Assembly: GCA_003133225.1 (NCBI GenBank)
Contig: PKWL01000058.1
Location: 1 to 52,580 of the forward strand
Source of the DNA: Janthinobacterium sp.
GTDB taxonomy: Bacteria > Pseudomonadota > Gammaproteobacteria > Burkholderiales > Burkholderiaceae_D
Reading direction: 5' to 3'
DNA: 52,580 nt
Positions within the stretch are counted from its first letter, which is position 1, and every line of letters starts with the position of its first letter. Shown piece by piece: positions 37,333 through 46,504 of this stretch. The notes below the pieces were generated by a model. The model saw only the letters and a program-made list of their open reading frames with translations. It made no database searches and was not told the origin of the DNA. The position numbers and the translations under genes were made by a program.

Positions 37333-38577
37333 CTATGCATACACGGGGTGCGCATCAGCTAGCACTTTCACCGCCGCCTTGACGCGTTCGATGGTCGCCG
37401 CGTCGTGTGGATTGTCGAGTACGTCAGCGATCAGATGGCCCACTTGCACGGCATCCTCTTCCCTAAATCCGCGCGTCGTCATGGCCGGGCTGCCCAGGCG
37501 GATGCCGGAGGTGACAAATGGCTTTTGCGGGTCATTCGGGATGCCGTTCTTGTTGCAAGTGATGTGCGCCAAACCCAGGATCGCCTCGGCTTCCTTGCCG
37601 GTTAAGTTCTTAGCGCGCAGGTCAACTAGCATCACGTGCGATTCGGTGCGGCCCGATACGATGCGCAGACCGCGCGCAATGAGCGTCTTGGCGAGGGCGT
37701 CGGCATTCTTGATTACCTGTTTTTGGTAGGCCACGAAGTCCGGACTTAGCGCTTCCTTGAAGGCCACGGCCTTGGCCGCGATCACGTGCATCAGAGGACC
37801 GCCCTGGATACCGGGAAAGATCGCCGAATTAATGGCCTTTTCGTGCTCAGCCTTCATTAAGATGATCCCGCCGCGCGGGCCGCGCAAGGATTTGTGCGTG
37901 GTCGAGGTCACGAAGTCGGCGTGCGGCACCGGGTTCGGGTATAGGCCGGCGGCGATCAGGCCGGCGTAATGCGCCATGTCAACCATGAAATACGCGCCAA
38001 CCGCCTTGGCCACCTTGGCGAAGCGCGCAAAATCGATTTTCAGCGAGAAAGCCGAGGCGCCCGCGATGATCAGCTTCGGCTTGCGTTCGTGCGCGAGGCG
38101 CTCCATCTGCTCGTAGTCGATATCCTCTTCCGCGGTCAAGCCGTAGGAGACGACGTCAAACCATTTCCCCGACATGTTTAACGGCATGCCATGGGTCAAG
38201 TGACCGCCTTCGGCCAGGGACATGCCCATGATCAGGTCGCCCGGCTTTAGCATGGCAAAAAACACGCCCTGGTTCGCCTGCGAACCAGAGTTCGGCTGCA
38301 CGTTGGCGCAATCGGCGCCGAACAGCAGCTTCACGCGATCGATCGCCAATTGTTCGGCCATGTCGACGTATTCGCAACCGCCATAGTAACGTTTGCCCGG
38401 ATACCCTTCGGCGTATTTATTCGTCAACTGCGAACCTTGCGCCTCCATCACGGCCGGCGAGGTGTAGTTCTCGGAAGCGATCAGTTCGATATGGTCGTGC
38501 TGACGACGGTTTTCTTTCTGAATGACTTCCCACAATTCCGGGTCGACGTTGGCGAGGGTATGATCTTTTGCGAACAT
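37333..38577 (-). CDS. glyA: Serine hydroxymethyltransferase
   Basis: A 414-residue PLP enzyme that interconverts serine and glycine and charges tetrahydrofolate. Signatures: [31 protein letters not shown], the PLP lysine in [14 protein letters not shown], and the C-terminal [15 protein letters not shown]. The ATG at 38577 has GGAG upstream (GGAGTTTTTTC) and gives the standard length; the frame stays open upstream without family match. No glycine or folate riboswitch consensus was seen in its leader. Confidence 0.97.
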   Translation of the reverse strand: MFAKDHTLANVDPELWEVIQKENRRQHDHIELIASENYTSPAVMEAQGSQLTNKYAEGYPGKRYYGGCEYVDMAEQLAIDRVKLLFGADCANVQPNSGSQANQGVFFAMLKPGDLIMGMSLAEGGHLTHGMPLNMSGKWFDVVSYGLTAEEDIDYEQMERLAHERKPKLIIAGASAFSLKIDFARFAKVAKAVGAYFMVDMAHYAGLIAAGLYPNPVPHADFVTSTTHKSLRGPRGGIILMKAEHEKAINSAIFPGIQGGPLMHVIAAKAVAFKEALSPDFVAYQKQVIKNADALAKTLIARGLRIVSGRTESHVMLVDLRAKNLTGKEAEAILGLAHITCNKNGIPNDPQKPFVTSGIRLGSPAMTTRGFREEDAVQVGHLIADVLDNPHDAATIERVKAAVKVLADAHPVYA

Positions 38578-38944
38578 GAAAAAACTCCAATCGATAAGAG
38601 TAACTTGTACTGGCAGTGTGGATGGAAGACGGAAGCGGTGACCGGACAGGCAGCCTCTTCGTACGATTCCAGCGCTGGCTGTGCGGGCAAACGGCTGATG
38701 CAATCTCACGTTCCCCGGTAAATGCCGACCTTGCATCGACAGAACCAAGCATCATCTTGTGACGATCATGCCGCAGTCACGTGAGAGGTCAATGAAACCA
38801 AATTGTAAGTTATGCGCTCGATTAGAGCAAGGAAAGCGGCTTGGAACTTGCGCAAGGAGGCGCACTGTCGCGCCGTTTTCGGCCCGAATCGCCAGCAATT
38901 CGGTTACAATTTTGACAGCGTTCACTCACCACAGGGATTTGATC

Positions 38945-39691
38945 ATGATCGTCTTCATCACGGGTGCGACGGCCGGCTTCGGCGCCGCCATGGCGCGCAC
39001 CTTTGTCCACAACGGCCATCAGGTGCTCATCTGCGGGCGCCGCGCGCACCTCCTACAGGCTCTGGCCGCCGAACTGGGCGCCGCCGCCCGCGCGCTCGTC
39101 GTAGATGTCAGCGACAACAGCTCCATCCTAGCTGCACTGGCCTCGCTGCCCGAAGCGTGGCGCCAAATCGACGTGCTGATCAACAACGCCGGCCTCGCGC
39201 TCGGCACCGCCCCCGCCCATGAGGCCGCACTTGACGATTGGGAAACCATGATCGCCACCAATTGCACCGGTCTGGTGTCGATGACCCACGCCATTTTGCC
39301 GGCCATGGTAAAGCGCGGCTCCGGCCTGGTCATCAACATGGGCTCCTTGGCCGGCCACATTCCTTACCCGGGAGGCAACGTCTACGGCGCCACCAAGGCC
39401 TTCGTCGAGCACTTCACGCTCAACTTGCGCGCCGACCTAGTTGGCACTGGCGTTCGCGCCAGCATGATCGCGCCCGGGCTATGCGGCGGCACGGAGTTTT
39501 CCAAGGTGCGCCTCAAGGGTGACGACGCGGCTGCGGCCAAGGTCTACGAGGGCACCGTGCCGCTGACGGCGCAAGACATTGCCGACACCGCCTACTGGAT
39601 CGCCACGCTGCCGTCGCACATCAATATCAACAGCATCGAGATGATGCCAACCTGCCAGGGCTTTGCACCGCTGACGATCAAACGCAACTAA
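38945..39691 (+). CDS. Short-chain dehydrogenase, YdfG-like
   Basis: A 248-residue classical SDR. It shows the NAD(P) site TGATAGFGAAMAR, DVSDNSS, the NNAGLALG motif, catalytic Ser in INMGSLAGHIPYPGG and YGATK (Tyr-x-x-x-Lys). The closest pattern is YdfG, an NADP-dependent 3-hydroxy acid/serine dehydrogenase: GLCGGTEFSKVRLKGD and the ending NSIEMMPTCQ. The ATG at 38945 is the family start; the upstream frame is not conserved. It is divergent from glyA. Confidence 0.9.
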   Translation: MIVFITGATAGFGAAMARTFVHNGHQVLICGRRAHLLQALAAELGAAARALVVDVSDNSSILAALASLPEAWRQIDVLINNAGLALGTAPAHEAALDDWETMIATNCTGLVSMTHAILPAMVKRGSGLVINMGSLAGHIPYPGGNVYGATKAFVEHFTLNLRADLVGTGVRASMIAPGLCGGTEFSKVRLKGDDAAAAKVYEGTVPLTAQDIADTAYWIATLPSHININSIEMMPTCQGFAPLTIKRN

Positions 39692-39899
39692 AGCGCGCTG
39701 CGCTCCAAACGTAAGCGGATGTTACAAAGCTTGGCGTTTGGCTTTCAATCGGCTTTACTGTTGCGGTGCAATTAAACGCGCCCGCCTCACGGAAAAAGCG
39801 CTCGTCAAGCTCCCGCCAAGCGGCATATTGGCAAGCGTTCATTCATAAATAAAAAAATCGCGTAAAATATTGCTCAACCTTACTCATGGCAAGTTAAAC

Positions 39900-40301
39900 A
39901 TGCCCTCCGTTTTTACCTGGAGCGTTCGCGTCTATTATGAAGACACGGATGCAGGCGGCATTGTGTATTATGCCAACTACCTGAAATTTTTTGAACGCGC
40001 CCGCACGGAATGGCTGCGCGCGATCAACGTCGGCCAACAAGCGCTGCTGCAAGAACACGATGCCATGTTTGTCGTCAAAAGTGTGAGCGTGAACTATCAT
40101 GCGCCAGCAAAGCTCGACGACGTCCTCAAATTAACATTATCGATAGAAAAATTGGGGCATGCCTCGATCCTTTTTGTCCAGCAGGCATGGCGCGATGAGA
40201 TGTTGCTCAACACGGCACGCGTCAAGGTCGGCTGCGTCGATACAGAACTGCGTCCGCGCGCCCTGCCGCCGCAAGTTGCAACCAAAATGCGCGCGCCGTG
40301 A
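39900..40301 (+). CDS. ybgC: YbgC hot-dog acyl-CoA thioesterase of the tol-pal cluster
   Basis: A 133-residue hot-dog thioesterase with the YbgC signature YYEDTDAGGIVYYANYLKFFERARTEWLR and the catalytic Asp in EDTDAGG. It hydrolyses acyl-CoA or acyl-ACP thioesters and heads the tol-pal operon in many Proteobacteria. The ATG at 39900 is preferred to an upstream TTG. Confidence 0.94.
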   Translation: MPSVFTWSVRVYYEDTDAGGIVYYANYLKFFERARTEWLRAINVGQQALLQEHDAMFVVKSVSVNYHAPAKLDDVLKLTLSIEKLGHASILFVQQAWRDEMLLNTARVKVGCVDTELRPRALPPQVATKMRAP

Positions 40302-40356
40302 GCACGGACAGCCGGCGAGACGCTGCATTTCACCAAAACAACAAGATTGATAGCCA

Positions 40357-41046
40357 ATGAACGTCACTCAAGACCTTTCCTTTCTCGCGCTCATCACCAA
40401 CGCGCATTTGATTGTGCAGTTGATTTTGGCGCTGCTGCTTGGCATCTCCCTAGTGAGCTGGACCTATATTTTCAGCAAAATGTTCGCCATCGGCGCCGCG
40501 CGCCGCCAAACTGTCGAATTTGAGCGCAGTTTTTGGGCCGGCGGCAACCTCAACATGTTGCACCAGTTGGCCAGCGGCAACCGCGATCAGAACGGCGCGC
40601 TGGCGCGCATTTTCGACGCCGGCATGGGCGAATTTAATAAAGGCAAAGCTTCCCACGGCAGCGGCGAGGCGCTCGACTTGGGCGCGGTGTTGGACGGCGC
40701 CCGGCGCGCGATGCGGGCCGCGTTCCAGCGCGAAATGGATGTGCTCGAGTCGCACCTAGCTTTTCTCGCATCAGTAGGCTCGGTGTCGCCGTATATTGGT
40801 TTGCTGGGCACCGTGTGGGGCATCATGAACTCTTTCCGCGGCTTGGCCAACGTGCAGCAAGCCACCTTGGCAGCTGTCGCGCCCGGTATTGCCGAAGCGC
40901 TGATTGCGACCGCCATCGGCCTGTTCGCCGCCATTCCCGCCGTCGTCGCCTACAACCGCTTTTCGCACGACATCGACCGTCTGGCAATTCGTTTCGAAAG
41001 CTTCGTTGAAGAGTTTTCAAACATCTTGCAGCGCCAATCACGCTAA
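40357..41046 (+). CDS. tolQ: TolQ inner-membrane proton channel subunit
   Basis: A 229-residue MotA/TolQ/ExbB-family protein with three membrane helices; the conserved third region reads SPYIGLLGTVWGIMNSFRGL and ALIATAIGLFAAIPAVVAYN. With TolR it uses the proton gradient to energise TolA during cell constriction. It follows ybgC by 55 bases and precedes tolR by 11. Confidence 0.96.
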   Translation: MNVTQDLSFLALITNAHLIVQLILALLLGISLVSWTYIFSKMFAIGAARRQTVEFERSFWAGGNLNMLHQLASGNRDQNGALARIFDAGMGEFNKGKASHGSGEALDLGAVLDGARRAMRAAFQREMDVLESHLAFLASVGSVSPYIGLLGTVWGIMNSFRGLANVQQATLAAVAPGIAEALIATAIGLFAAIPAVVAYNRFSHDIDRLAIRFESFVEEFSNILQRQSR

Positions 41047-41057
41047 AACAGGCAACC

Positions 41058-41495
41058 ATGGCTTCCTTATTTTCCAGCAGTATGCGCGGCGGCCGCGGCC
41101 GCAAGTTCAAGTCCGAAATTAACGTCGTGCCCTATATCGACGTGATGCTGGTGCTACTCATCATCTTCATGGTGATGCCGTCGTCGAACAACCCGAGCGT
41201 GATCAATCTGCCAAACGCCGAAAAAACGACCCAGCCGCCAGACGACTATATTCAAGTCGTGATCAAGCCGGACGGCGCCCTCACTGTCGGCGTCAACGGC
41301 AAAAATGCACAGGCGGCCGAACCGCTCGCTAACCGCACCCTGGTGCTGCGCAAGCTACGCGCCTTGCATGACGAGCATCCAGATATTCCGGTGATGATCG
41401 CCGGCGATAAGGACAGCAAATACGACGATGTGATACAGCTTATTTCGGAAGCGAAGAAGATTGGCATCAACCGGGTTGGACTGGCCACCAAGTAA
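41058..41495 (+). CDS. tolR: TolR inner-membrane protein
   Basis: A 145-residue ExbD/TolR-family protein with one membrane helix that includes the essential aspartate (INVVPYIDVMLVLLIIFMV). The periplasmic domain follows (VMIAGDKDSKYDDVIQLI). It forms the TolQ-TolR motor. Confidence 0.95.
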   Translation: MASLFSSSMRGGRGRKFKSEINVVPYIDVMLVLLIIFMVMPSSNNPSVINLPNAEKTTQPPDDYIQVVIKPDGALTVGVNGKNAQAAEPLANRTLVLRKLRALHDEHPDIPVMIAGDKDSKYDDVIQLISEAKKIGINRVGLATK

Positions 41496-41514
41496 AGATG
41501 AAAGCGTGAACAAG

Positions 41515-42522
41515 ATGCCCCCCGCATTCGCCGGCGACACCCAATACCTGGTGCCGCGTAAAAGCAGCCGCTGGTCCGCGTTAGCGTTGGCGGCGGCGGT
41601 GCATGCGCTATTATTTTTTTTCCTGTGGGCCGGCGTGCGTTGGCAAAACACGGAGCCGGTCGCAGTTGAGGCCGAAGTATGGGACATGAAAACGCTGGCG
41701 GCAGCGCCACCGCCCATCCCCGCGCCGGAGCCGGTTGCGGCGCCATCGCCGCCGATGCCGGCGCCGCCACCCAAGCCAGTCGAGGCCGAACCGATCGAGG
41801 CGCCAGTCGCGCCCAAGCCGCCTGACATCGCGCTCGAGCGTCGAGCTAAACTGAAGGCGGAAAAAGAGCAGCAGGCCGAGGATTTGCAGCGCAGGGAACT
41901 GCGCCAGCGTGAACAGGATAGGGCTGCCGCGGCGCAAGCAAAAGCCAAGGCGCAGGAAAAAGCGAACGCCAAGGCGGAAGAGAAGGCCAAACAGCTGGCC
42001 GACGCCAAGAGCCAAAAAGAGAGGGCGGAAAGCCAAGCCAGGGAGCACAAGGAGTTAACCGAGGCGAAGGATCGGAAGGAACTGGCGGATAAAAAACAGG
42101 CCGACAAGCAGGCGAAAACGAAAAAGGCTTTGGACGAACAAAAGGCGCTTGATAAGACGCACCAGGCTGAGATGAATCGGATCACGAATGCCAGCGGCTC
42201 AGGCACTGCGGGCGCGGCAGCAAAATCGACGGCGCCGCGCATCGACAGCGGTTATGTCGCCGCCATTCAAAGCAAGATCAAGAGCAATATTGCATATAAC
42301 GGCAGCACGGATGTGGCGGGCAACCCGCGCGCCGTGTTCAAGATCGAACAATTGCCTACTGGGGAAATCATTTCAGTTAGGAAAATAAAGAGCAGCGGAA
42401 TCGCCGCCTATGACAGCGCGGTCGAGAACGCCATTGCCAAATCGTCACCCCTGCCCAAAAAGAAAGACGGCACGGTGGTGCGCGAGGTTGAAGCAGTATT
42501 TGACATGAAAGACTTGCCTTGA
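41515..42522 (+). CDS. tolA: TolA envelope-spanning protein
   Basis: About 335 residues. An N-terminal membrane helix (ALALAAAVHALLFFFLWAGV) is followed by a Pro-rich stretch, a long Lys/Ala/Glu-rich helical domain (about 110-240) and a C-terminal TonB_C-like domain (YVAAIQSKIKSNIAYNGSTD...GNPRAVFKIEQL) that binds TolB and Pal. The start is not settled: ATG at 41515, GTG at 41506, or an earlier start overlapping tolR are all in frame. The stop overlaps the tolB start (TGATG). Confidence 0.93.
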   Translation: MPPAFAGDTQYLVPRKSSRWSALALAAAVHALLFFFLWAGVRWQNTEPVAVEAEVWDMKTLAAAPPPIPAPEPVAAPSPPMPAPPPKPVEAEPIEAPVAPKPPDIALERRAKLKAEKEQQAEDLQRRELRQREQDRAAAAQAKAKAQEKANAKAEEKAKQLADAKSQKERAESQAREHKELTEAKDRKELADKKQADKQAKTKKALDEQKALDKTHQAEMNRITNASGSGTAGAAAKSTAPRIDSGYVAAIQSKIKSNIAYNGSTDVAGNPRAVFKIEQLPTGEIISVRKIKSSGIAAYDSAVENAIAKSSPLPKKKDGTVVREVEAVFDMKDLP

Positions 42523-43799
42523 TGCGTACCTTGAAAAAACTAAATCACTTGGTCATTTACTTCGGCTTGCTGATCGGCGCGAGCAGCGCGCAGGCCCAGC
42601 TGCGCGTGGAAATTTCGGGAGTTGGCAGCAGCCAGATCCCAATTGCGGTCGCCGCCTTTGCCGACGAATCGATCGCCCCGGCGCAGATTTCCGCCATCAT
42701 CAAGACCGACCTGGAGCGTAGCGGCGCCTTCAAGGTGATCGACACTGGCACCGCCATTTCTGAAACCAGTAACATCAATTACAGTCAGTGGAAATCGCGG
42801 GGCGCCGATGCGCTGGTTGTGGGCAGCGTGCAGCGCTTGGCCGACGGCCGTTTTGACGTGCGCTACAAGCTGCTCGACACCATCAAGTCGACCCAACTGT
42901 CGGCTCTGGCACAAGCGGCGCAACCCCCATTCACTCGCCTGTCAGCTCACAAGATCGCCGACGACATCTTCCAGAAATTGACCGGCACCCGCGGCGCGTT
43001 TGCCACCCGTATCGCCTACGTTACGCACGCCGGCAAGGAATACCGTCTGGAAGTGGCGGACGCCGATGGCGAAAGCATCCAGGTGGCGCTGCGCTCGAAT
43101 GAACCCATCATTTCACCTTCATGGTCGCCGGACGGCACCAAGGTGGCCTATGTCTCATTTGAGAGGAAAAAGCCGATCGTCTACGTGCAAAATCTGGTGA
43201 CGCGCGCGCGTACCGTGATCGCCAATGAAAAAGGCAGCAATTCGGCGCCGTCGTGGGCGCCGGACGGCAACCGTTTGGCAGTGGCCCTCTCGCGCGACGG
43301 CCATACCCAGGTCTACACCGTGAACGCTGATGGCAGCAACTTGCGCCGTATTTCCAGCAGCAACGGCATCGACACGGAACCGCAGTTCTCGGCCGACGGC
43401 CGGAACTTGTATTTCACCAGCGACCGCAGCGGTGGCCCACAAATTTACAAAATGAACGCGGGCGGCGGCGAGGCCCAGCGTGTCACCTTCAGCGGCAACT
43501 ACAATATCAGCCCGCGCGTGTCCTCCGACGGCAAAACGCTGGCCTTCATTTCCCGCCGCAACGGCAATTTCCAGCTGTATGCCCTCGATCTGGCCAGTGG
43601 CCAGGAACAACGTCTGTCAGATACATCCAGCGATGAATCACCGAGTTTTTCGCCAAACGGGAAGTACATCATGTATGCAACCGAAGCGGGCCACCGCAAG
43701 TCGCTCGCTGTCGTCTCCGTTGATGGACGCGTCAAGCAGAGCTTGACTACCCAGGCAGGCAACATCAAGGAGCCCACTTGGGGTCCTTTCATGAAGTAA
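42522..43799 (+). CDS. tolB: TolB periplasmic beta-propeller
   Basis: A 425-residue periplasmic protein with a signal peptide ending near SSAQA, an N-terminal alpha/beta domain, and six WD-like blades with repeated PSWSPDG, PSWAPDG, PQFSADG and PSFSPNG motifs. It binds Pal and TolA. The ATG at 42522 shares a base with the tolA stop, so the genes are coupled. Confidence 0.96.
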   Translation: MRTLKKLNHLVIYFGLLIGASSAQAQLRVEISGVGSSQIPIAVAAFADESIAPAQISAIIKTDLERSGAFKVIDTGTAISETSNINYSQWKSRGADALVVGSVQRLADGRFDVRYKLLDTIKSTQLSALAQAAQPPFTRLSAHKIADDIFQKLTGTRGAFATRIAYVTHAGKEYRLEVADADGESIQVALRSNEPIISPSWSPDGTKVAYVSFERKKPIVYVQNLVTRARTVIANEKGSNSAPSWAPDGNRLAVALSRDGHTQVYTVNADGSNLRRISSSNGIDTEPQFSADGRNLYFTSDRSGGPQIYKMNAGGGEAQRVTFSGNYNISPRVSSDGKTLAFISRRNGNFQLYALDLASGQEQRLSDTSSDESPSFSPNGKYIMYATEAGHRKSLAVVSVDGRVKQSLTTQAGNIKEPTWGPFMK

Positions 43800-43825
43800 G
43801 ATTTTTCAACGACCAGGAGAAGCAA

Positions 43826-44350
43826 ATGCGTAACATCAAAAGTATCGCCTTCATCATTACCAGTGCCGCCCTGCTTGTGGCTTGCAGCACTCCCGTCAAA
43901 CTGAACGACACCCCGGTCGTCGATCGCTCTGCCGGCAAGGCCGCCGCGCCGGCCGTCGATGCGCGCCAGGTAAACTCGGTCGACACTGCGTCCTCCGATG
44001 CTCTAAATGACGCGAAAGGCGCGCTCGCAAAACGCAGCGTATATTTCGATTTCGACAGCTATGTTGTGCGTGACGGAGACAAATCTGTGGTGGAAAATCA
44101 CTCGCAATATTTGAACAAAAACAAGGCTCGCAAAGTCCTTATCCAGGGCAATACTGATGAACGCGGCGGCGCCGAATACAACTTGGCTCTGGGCCAAAAG
44201 CGCGCCGAAGCGGTACGCAAATCGATGGCGGCGCTGGGCGTGCCTGAATCCCAAATGGAGGCCGTCTCGCTAGGCAAGGAAAAACCCAAAGCGACCGGCA
44301 GCAATGAAGAGGCCTGGACCGAAAACCGCCGCGCGGACATCGTCTATTAA
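43826..44350 (+). CDS. pal: Peptidoglycan-associated lipoprotein Pal
   Basis: A 174-residue outer-membrane lipoprotein. The lipobox is LLVACS after a short signal peptide, and an OmpA-like domain (VYFDFDSYVVRDGDKSVVE, QGNTDERGGAEYNLALGQKR) binds diaminopimelate in peptidoglycan. The ATG at 43826 has AGGAGA upstream. It is the last essential Tol-Pal component. Confidence 0.97.
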   Translation: MRNIKSIAFIITSAALLVACSTPVKLNDTPVVDRSAGKAAAPAVDARQVNSVDTASSDALNDAKGALAKRSVYFDFDSYVVRDGDKSVVENHSQYLNKNKARKVLIQGNTDERGGAEYNLALGQKRAEAVRKSMAALGVPESQMEAVSLGKEKPKATGSNEEAWTENRRADIVY

Positions 44351-44457
44351 TCACCCACTTGCCGCGTCACTGGCATAATGGCGGGGCCGCATGGGCAAAC
44401 CCTGCGCCACGCCCCGTTCGCGCAGCCGGCCCACCGGTATTGAAAGAGTCCCGCATC

Positions 44458-45216
44458 ATGATGAAATTCTCCAAATCCGGTATAGCAGCCGCCGTGATGG
44501 CTGCGTTTGCCTACCTGCCCCTCCATGCTGGCGCCGGCCTGCTCGATGACGACGAGGCGCGCAAGGCGATTCTGGACTTGCGCACGAAGGTTGATGCCGT
44601 TTCACGCGATCTGAATGCGCGCATCGACACCAAGTCCGATAAGACCAGCACATTGGATCTGCTCAACCAGAATGAGCAAACGATGCAAGAGATCGCCAAG
44701 CTGCGCGGCCAGATCGAAGTCCTGACCAATGAGCTCGCCAACGAGCAAAAGCGGCAAAAGGACTTCTACGCCGACCTGGATGGCCGCTTGCGTAAGTTTG
44801 AGCCGCACAAGGTCAGCATCGATGGCCAGGAAGCGGCAGTGGAGCCGGCAGAACAAAGTTCCTATGATGCGGCCCTGGCATTGTTCAAGACGGCAGACTA
44901 CAAGGCCGCCGCCGGCGCGCTTGACGCGTTCGTGAAACGCTATCCGCGATCCGGTTATGCGGCCAATGCGCAGTACTGGCTTGGCAACGCCTATTATGCG
45001 ATACGTGACTGCAAGAGTGCCATCGCAGCGCAACAGGTGGTCGTCAAAACGTATGCTGAAAGTCCGAAAGCACCCGACGCGTTGCTCAACATCGCCAGCT
45101 GCTACACGGAGCTAAAAGACAAGGTCAATACGAGGAAGACATTGGACACATTGCTGGCCAAGTATCCAGACTCGAGCGCGGCCCAGACGGCCAAGGAACG
45201 GCTACCTAAAAGGTGA
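44458..45216 (+). CDS. cpoB: CpoB/YbgF Tol-Pal coordinator
   Basis: A 252-residue periplasmic protein with a signal peptide (GIAAAVMAAFAYLPLHAGA), an N-terminal coiled coil (RKAILDLRTKVDAVSRDLNA) that trimerises and contacts TolA, and C-terminal TPR repeats (YDAALALFKTADYKAAAGAL, YPRSGYAANAQYWLGNAYYA). It coordinates cell-wall synthesis with outer-membrane constriction. The start may be either ATG at 44458 or 44461. It lies at the usual end of the tol-pal operon. Confidence 0.94.
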   Translation: MMKFSKSGIAAAVMAAFAYLPLHAGAGLLDDDEARKAILDLRTKVDAVSRDLNARIDTKSDKTSTLDLLNQNEQTMQEIAKLRGQIEVLTNELANEQKRQKDFYADLDGRLRKFEPHKVSIDGQEAAVEPAEQSSYDAALALFKTADYKAAAGALDAFVKRYPRSGYAANAQYWLGNAYYAIRDCKSAIAAQQVVVKTYAESPKAPDALLNIASCYTELKDKVNTRKTLDTLLAKYPDSSAAQTAKERLPKR

Positions 45217-45245
45217 GCCACCTTTGAAAAAATGCGCCCTGGCAT

Positions 45246-45274
45246 TTGACAGGACCACGGTGCGCCCTTATAAT
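45246..45274 (+). promoter_or_regulatory. Consensus promoter of tRNA-Lys (TTGACA-N17-TATAAT)
   Basis: TTGACA at 45246-45251 and TATAAT at 45269-45274, both perfect hexamers with the optimal 17-base spacing, 11 bases before the tRNA's first base. Confidence 0.93.
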
Positions 45275-45285
45275 CTTTCTTCTTC

Positions 45286-45361
45286 GGGTCGTTAGCTCAG
45301 TTGGTAGAGCAGCGGACTTTTAATCCGTTGGTCGCAGGTTCGAATCCCGCACGGCCTACCA
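45286..45361 (+). tRNA. tRNA-Lys (UUU)
   Basis: A 76-base tRNA starting GGGTCGTTAGCTCAGTTGGT, with the anticodon stem-loop GGACTTTTAATCC (anticodon TTT), a T arm with GGTTCGAATCC, and an encoded CCA. The acceptor arms GGGTCGT and ACGGCCT pair with a G-U tolerated. Confidence 0.97.
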
Positions 45362-45372
45362 TGAATACCCAG

Positions 45373-45404
45373 AAAACCCACGGATTTGCGTTCGTGGGTT
45401 TTTT
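45373..45404 (+). terminator. Intrinsic terminator of tRNA-Lys
   Basis: AACCCACG (45375-45382) pairs with CGTGGGTT (45393-45400) and is followed by a T run, directly after the tRNA. Confidence 0.9.
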
Positions 45405-45633
45405 GCTTTCTGGTCGCGTCGGAAAGCGCCCGGTCGCTGAGCGAAGCGAGGAGGTAACGTCCGGGCGCGGGAAGCGCCTTGAAAACGCGAGAAATGATGC
45501 TTACCAAGCGGCCTTGAAGAGTGAGTGGGTATTTAACCGGCCAACGGGGGAGGATTAAACAAGGTTTCTGCGAAAAAGCTGGAATCCCATCCTCCAGACA
45601 TTGGCCTTCCCCGTATTCGAAGTAGACAGGTAG

Positions 45634-45825
45634 CTAACGTTCTTCGCGCGTATGCCATAGCCGCAGCACGGAGATCGTGGACTCCACGATCTCGTATCGT
45701 ATGTCATATCGACCGACGAGAATCCGGCGCACCTCACGTGACCCAAATTCTTCCAGTCGCTCACCAAGTCGCGGATTCGCCAGCAAGCTGACTGGCGCCG
45801 CCGTCAACGACCGGTCAGGAGGGAT
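45634..45825 (-). pseudogene. RelE/ParE-type toxin, C-terminal remnant
   Basis: A frame from just after an in-frame TAA to a TAG reads SLLANPRLGERLEEF, then REVRRILVGRYDIRYEI and ISVLRLWHTREER, which is the C-terminal half of ParE/RelE-family toxins. About 30-40 N-terminal residues and a start codon are missing. It begins exactly where the HigA-like gene ends, so the loss may have come with the join to that gene. A second open frame on the same strand (45555-45767) does not match anything. Confidence 0.7.
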
Positions 45826-46138
45826 TTAAAGTCTGAATGTTTGGCGCACGCTTTACCTTCGGCATCCCCGCTTGTCTAGCCTGCCACAGGTCATAAACGG
45901 CCTGCTCTGCGATCCATAGCTCAGCACGCCCGCCACGCTCCACGCCCAGCCATGCCTCGATACGCAAGGCCATCATTGGCGATATAGCGGCGCGGCCATT
46001 CAGCACCCGCGACAATGCGGCGCGAGTAACGCCTAGTTGCGCGGCCGCTTCGGTCACGTTCAAACCGAGCGCCGGTAAGACATCTTCTCGCAAAGTCTCG
46101 CCGGGGTACGGTGGGTTGTACATTCTGCTCATGTTCAT
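45815..46138 (-). CDS. higA: HigA-family antitoxin
   Basis: A 107-residue antitoxin with an Xre-type helix-turn-helix: YNPPYPGETLREDVLPALGL, VTEAAAQLGVTRAALSRVLN and ALRIEAWLGVERGG are the HigA pattern. The ATG overlaps the stop of the upstream HigB-like frame (ATGA), the usual higB-higA coupling. Its toxin partner is now truncated and fused to foreign sequence, so the antitoxin may be an orphan. It could still autoregulate or act on related toxins. Confidence 0.88.
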   Translation of the reverse strand: MNMSRMYNPPYPGETLREDVLPALGLNVTEAAAQLGVTRAALSRVLNGRAAISPMMALRIEAWLGVERGGRAELWIAEQAVYDLWQARQAGMPKVKRAPNIQTLNPS

Positions 46139-46416
46139 TTATCCCAGTGCCAGTCCTGATAATCAACAAGCACCGCATCACCATCTTCAAACTTAAATGT
46201 CAAGCGCCAATTTCCGTTCACCGTCACCGCCATAAATTCATAGGATAAGGGGCGCTCGATGTCAGCCGTATGCCCGTGCCCTCGCAATTCCATCGCGATC
46301 ACCTGCCGGGTCTCGGCAAGCTGCTGCAATAACTGCTTGAGCATCCCAATCGTACCGAAGCCATCGTGCAACAGCACAAGTAGTTTTCCTGCTCCGTGAA
46401 CTTCGTAATGCTTGAA
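46135..46416 (-). pseudogene. Chimera: alpha/beta-hydrolase N-terminal fragment fused to HigB C-terminus
   Basis: One open frame joins two unrelated pieces. The upstream part (about 46235-46416) reads YEVHGAGK, LLHDGFGTIGML and VIAMELRGHGHTADIERPLS, an alpha/beta-hydrolase before its nucleophile elbow. The last 33 or so residues (VTVNGNWRLTFKFEDGDAVL...DYQDWH) are the C-terminal half of HigB-type toxins, in their native overlap with higA. The hydrolase lacks its catalytic serine, aspartate and histidine; the toxin lacks its N-terminal half. No ATG starts the frame well (a TTG at 46377 is possible). Best seen as a deletion or recombination scar. Confidence 0.75.
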
Positions 46417-46504
46417 GAGGATAAGTATGTTTCGATAATCGCCGATTTACCGTCACTCCATAATGCTGTGCGAGGATCTGCTCCATCATTGGCAATGGCC
46501 ATCC

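Noticed and set aside
38578..38758. Glycine, TPP or SAH riboswitch in the glyA leader
   Set aside because: No conserved core of these riboswitches was recognised in the leader.
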